Origin: Bacillota bacterium
GTDB lineage: Bacteria; Bacillota; Bacilli; Paenibacillales; NBRC-103111
NCBI GenBank assembly: GCA_023386955.1
Contig: JAEWIS010000025.1
Coordinates: forward strand, 1 to 64,000
Direction of reading: 5' to 3'
Length of the DNA: 64,000 nt
Shown here: positions 62,360 to 64,000 of the stretch, piece by piece
Layout: each line of letters starts with the position of its first letter
Numbering within the stretch: position 1 is the first letter of the stretch
Translations under genes and position numbers: made by a program
Notes under the pieces: generated by a model
Seen by the model: the letters and a program-made list of their open reading frames with translations, nothing else
What the model was told of the DNA's origin: nothing
Databases searched by the model: none

Positions 62360-62522
62360 ATCAGTCCATCGTTCCTCTCTCCATCGCCCCAGCCCTCATC
62401 GCCCTATCATTCCATCATTCCTCTCCCTCACCCCATCGCATCTCAACTCCACAACCTACGCCCACACCCCCACGACAGCGCACCCGTGCACCAAAAAAAA
62501 GCAGCATCGCTACCCCACCCGA

Positions 62523-63896
62523 CTATTCCTCCACATTCACAATAACCCGCTTGTACCGGGTCAGCGGCGGCGCTCCCTTGTCGGTTATAGCGAGAATGAT
62601 ATGCATGGTCCCGTTACGGAACACACGCTCCGTCGGAACCGTAAACCACGCCTTCTCCTGATCCGCGCCATGAATCACCACCGGGTCCCCGGTGCGCGCC
62701 ATTGAAACACTGAAGCTGCCCGGCTCCCCGTAATAAAACCAATGATACGTAAGCTCATCCCCATCGGGATCAAAGGACCCCTCCGCGCTCAAATGCACCT
62801 CTTCACCGGGTTTGGCAGTCAAATACTCCGCATGGCCCAGCTTGGGAACCGGCGGATGGTTAGCCTCCGCATACGGCTTGACCGTCCAGTCCATCCGAGC
62901 GGCAAAATCAAGCTGGAAGGCCTCCCGCCACCGCCAAATGGTCGCTTTATTGCTGGTGTGCCAGAAGCCGTCCACCCCCAGCACCTCATCCTCGGCGTCG
63001 CTCCAGAACGGGCGGGTCTCCGGCTCCTGGAAGTGCTTGCGGGTGCGGGGAGTGTAATATTCATAACGTCCGCCCCAGCTTCCCCAATCCGGGTGCTCCG
63101 GGTTGCCCAAGCCGTTATTGATCAGATACAAAAAGGTCGGAGTATCCCCCTCCATCAGGAAGGTAGCCTGGGGATACTGCTCGCCCAACATTCCCTTGCT
63201 CCGGATATGCTCATCCAGCCACGGATTATCCACGATGCTGTGGTCCGCTCCCGTGAAGCGGCCATGGAAATGATCCCCGCTGATCCCGCTCCACGCGGCA
63301 AAATGATACGCGCCGCCGCTGTGGAAGCCGGGGCTTGCGATATAAAACAGCTGCGGAAAGGTCTTCCGCATCCAAGGACCGGAATCATCCTGGTCCGAGA
63401 TGGCATAGACACGGAGCCGGGCTACAAAGGTCTCAAGCTCCTCAGCAGTCCGGGTGTTCTGCACCTTCCACAGAGCTTGGGCCAGCACATTAGGGCCGCC
63501 CCAAACCAGCACCCATAAGGGCCGGGGATCATCCCGGTCCACGGCCCGGATCAGGAGCTCGGAGCCGGAGGAATCCTTGTCAGGGCCCACAGCCTCCATC
63601 CCGTACAGGGGCAGCCCTTCTTCTATCAGCGAAAGCAGCTCCTCCCCCTTAGGGAAACCCGGCTCATGCAGCTCCAGGTTATCCCGGACTTGGCCATAAG
63701 CCTCCACAATGTCGCGGATGCGCCAGGCCGCCGTCTTATTCTTCAGATGAATGGAGGTTGTGGCTACAAAACCCTCCACCTGCCAATGGTTGGCATAAGT
63801 CAGGAAACGCACCAGCGACATGGCATCATCGGGCTCATTCTCGATGTCCGTCAGCACCAGCACCCGCGGCTTCAATTCCGGTTCATGAAGATTCAT
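62523..63896 (-). CDS. DUF1593 (Sde182-like) nucleoside-hydrolase-fold protein
   Basis: The 457-residue protein begins with [21 protein letters not shown], an Asp-rich motif like that of nucleoside hydrolases. [16 protein letters not shown] and [19 protein letters not shown] follow. The C-terminal 100 residues form an Ig-like domain ([20 protein letters not shown]). This two-domain plan matches the Sde182/DUF1593 family, linked to polysaccharide degradation loci; the activity is uncertain. No signal peptide is seen. The start follows GGAGGAC. The gene upstream on the same strand ends 28 bases away, so they are probably co-transcribed. Confidence 0.8.
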   Translation of the reverse strand: MNLHEPELKPRVLVLTDIENEPDDAMSLVRFLTYANHWQVEGFVATTSIHLKNKTAAWRIRDIVEAYGQVRDNLELHEPGFPKGEELLSLIEEGLPLYGMEAVGPDKDSSGSELLIRAVDRDDPRPLWVLVWGGPNVLAQALWKVQNTRTAEELETFVARLRVYAISDQDDSGPWMRKTFPQLFYIASPGFHSGGAYHFAAWSGISGDHFHGRFTGADHSIVDNPWLDEHIRSKGMLGEQYPQATFLMEGDTPTFLYLINNGLGNPEHPDWGSWGGRYEYYTPRTRKHFQEPETRPFWSDAEDEVLGVDGFWHTSNKATIWRWREAFQLDFAARMDWTVKPYAEANHPPVPKLGHAEYLTAKPGEEVHLSAEGSFDPDGDELTYHWFYYGEPGSFSVSMARTGDPVVIHGADQEKAWFTVPTERVFRNGTMHIILAITDKGAPPLTRYKRVIVNVEE

Positions 63897-63924
63897 TATA
63901 ACGTCCTCCGAATGATGAGTTTAT

Positions 63925-64000
63925 TTATAGCTTCGAAACAAAGGTGTAGTGGCCGGACTTCACCTGATAAACCGCCTGTCCCCTGCCGAATTCCACCGGC
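63925..64000 (-). CDS. C-terminal fragment of an enzyme cut by the window edge
   Basis: The last 24 codons read VEFGRGQAVYQVKSGHYTFVSKL and stop at 63925-63927. The ending (G-V-Y-x-V-x-SGxYxF) resembles the C-terminal beta domain of alpha-L-rhamnosidases and related glycoside hydrolases. That is weak evidence. It lies 28 bases upstream of the DUF1593 gene on the same strand. Confidence 0.5.
   Translation of the reverse strand, partial: PVEFGRGQAVYQVKSGHYTFVSKL

Overview
The window reads as chromosomal DNA of a Paenibacillus-like, spore-forming Bacillota. Supporting signs are strong AGGAGG ribosome binding sites, many TTG/GTG starts, several large LplA/LplB/LplC-type sugar ABC transport sets controlled by YesN/YesM or membrane-anchored AraC regulators, SLH-domain surface proteins, collagen-like and Thr-rich surface proteins, and a CBO0543-family protein. 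No rRNA, tRNA, CRISPR array or complete insertion sequence was seen.

Layout. 0.4-0.8 kb: DUF212 membrane protein. 1-8.2 kb (minus): response regulator, histidine kinase, solute-binding lipoprotein and two permeases, divergent from a GH8 reducing-end xylose-releasing exo-oligoxylanase (8.4-9.5 kb); together a probable xylo-oligosaccharide uptake and degradation module. 9.6-17.2 kb: AlkD-type repair protein, a repeat-rich spacer carrying a MITE-like insertion, EamA permease, MarR regulator with MFS exporter, hydrolase with LysR regulator, AraC regulator, CPBP protease. 17.3-22.4 kb: large SLH/Ig-like surface protein and small enzymes. 22.6-28.5 kb: second transporter with a convergent AraC sensor-regulator. 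28.8-33.7 kb: CAP-domain secreted protein, SLH protein, membrane-anchored protein. 33.8-40.4 kb: collagen-like protein, NamA-type ene-reductase, glycosyltransferase and a Thr-rich choice-of-anchor A protein, possibly a spore-surface group. 40.6-46.8 kb: a broken gene remnant and a third transporter operon with an embedded AraC regulator; its two promoters share a conserved element. 47-49 kb: a visibly AT-rich two-gene insert with a radical SAM/SPASM protein and a PqqD-like protein bearing a Cys-containing tail (RiPP-like). 49.1-52.1 kb: threonine aldolase, acetyltransferase and an unknown membrane pair. 52.2-61.4 kb: a seven-gene minus-strand operon (FucI-like isomerase, split transketolase, FGGY kinase, two solute-binding proteins, GH140 apiosidase-like enzyme) that looks like a D-apiose utilisation route. 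61.5-62.5 kb: repeat-rich spacer. 62.5-64 kb: DUF1593 nucleoside-hydrolase-like protein and the end of a further gene.

The overall theme is plant cell-wall sugar scavenging (xylan, and probably apiose-containing pectin), with regulators placed beside each uptake system. The best candidates for new biology are the apiose-type operon, the RiPP-like pair, the shared promoter element of the third transporter, and the MITE-like element with its internal uninterrupted control. All family assignments come from reading motifs; no database search was run.
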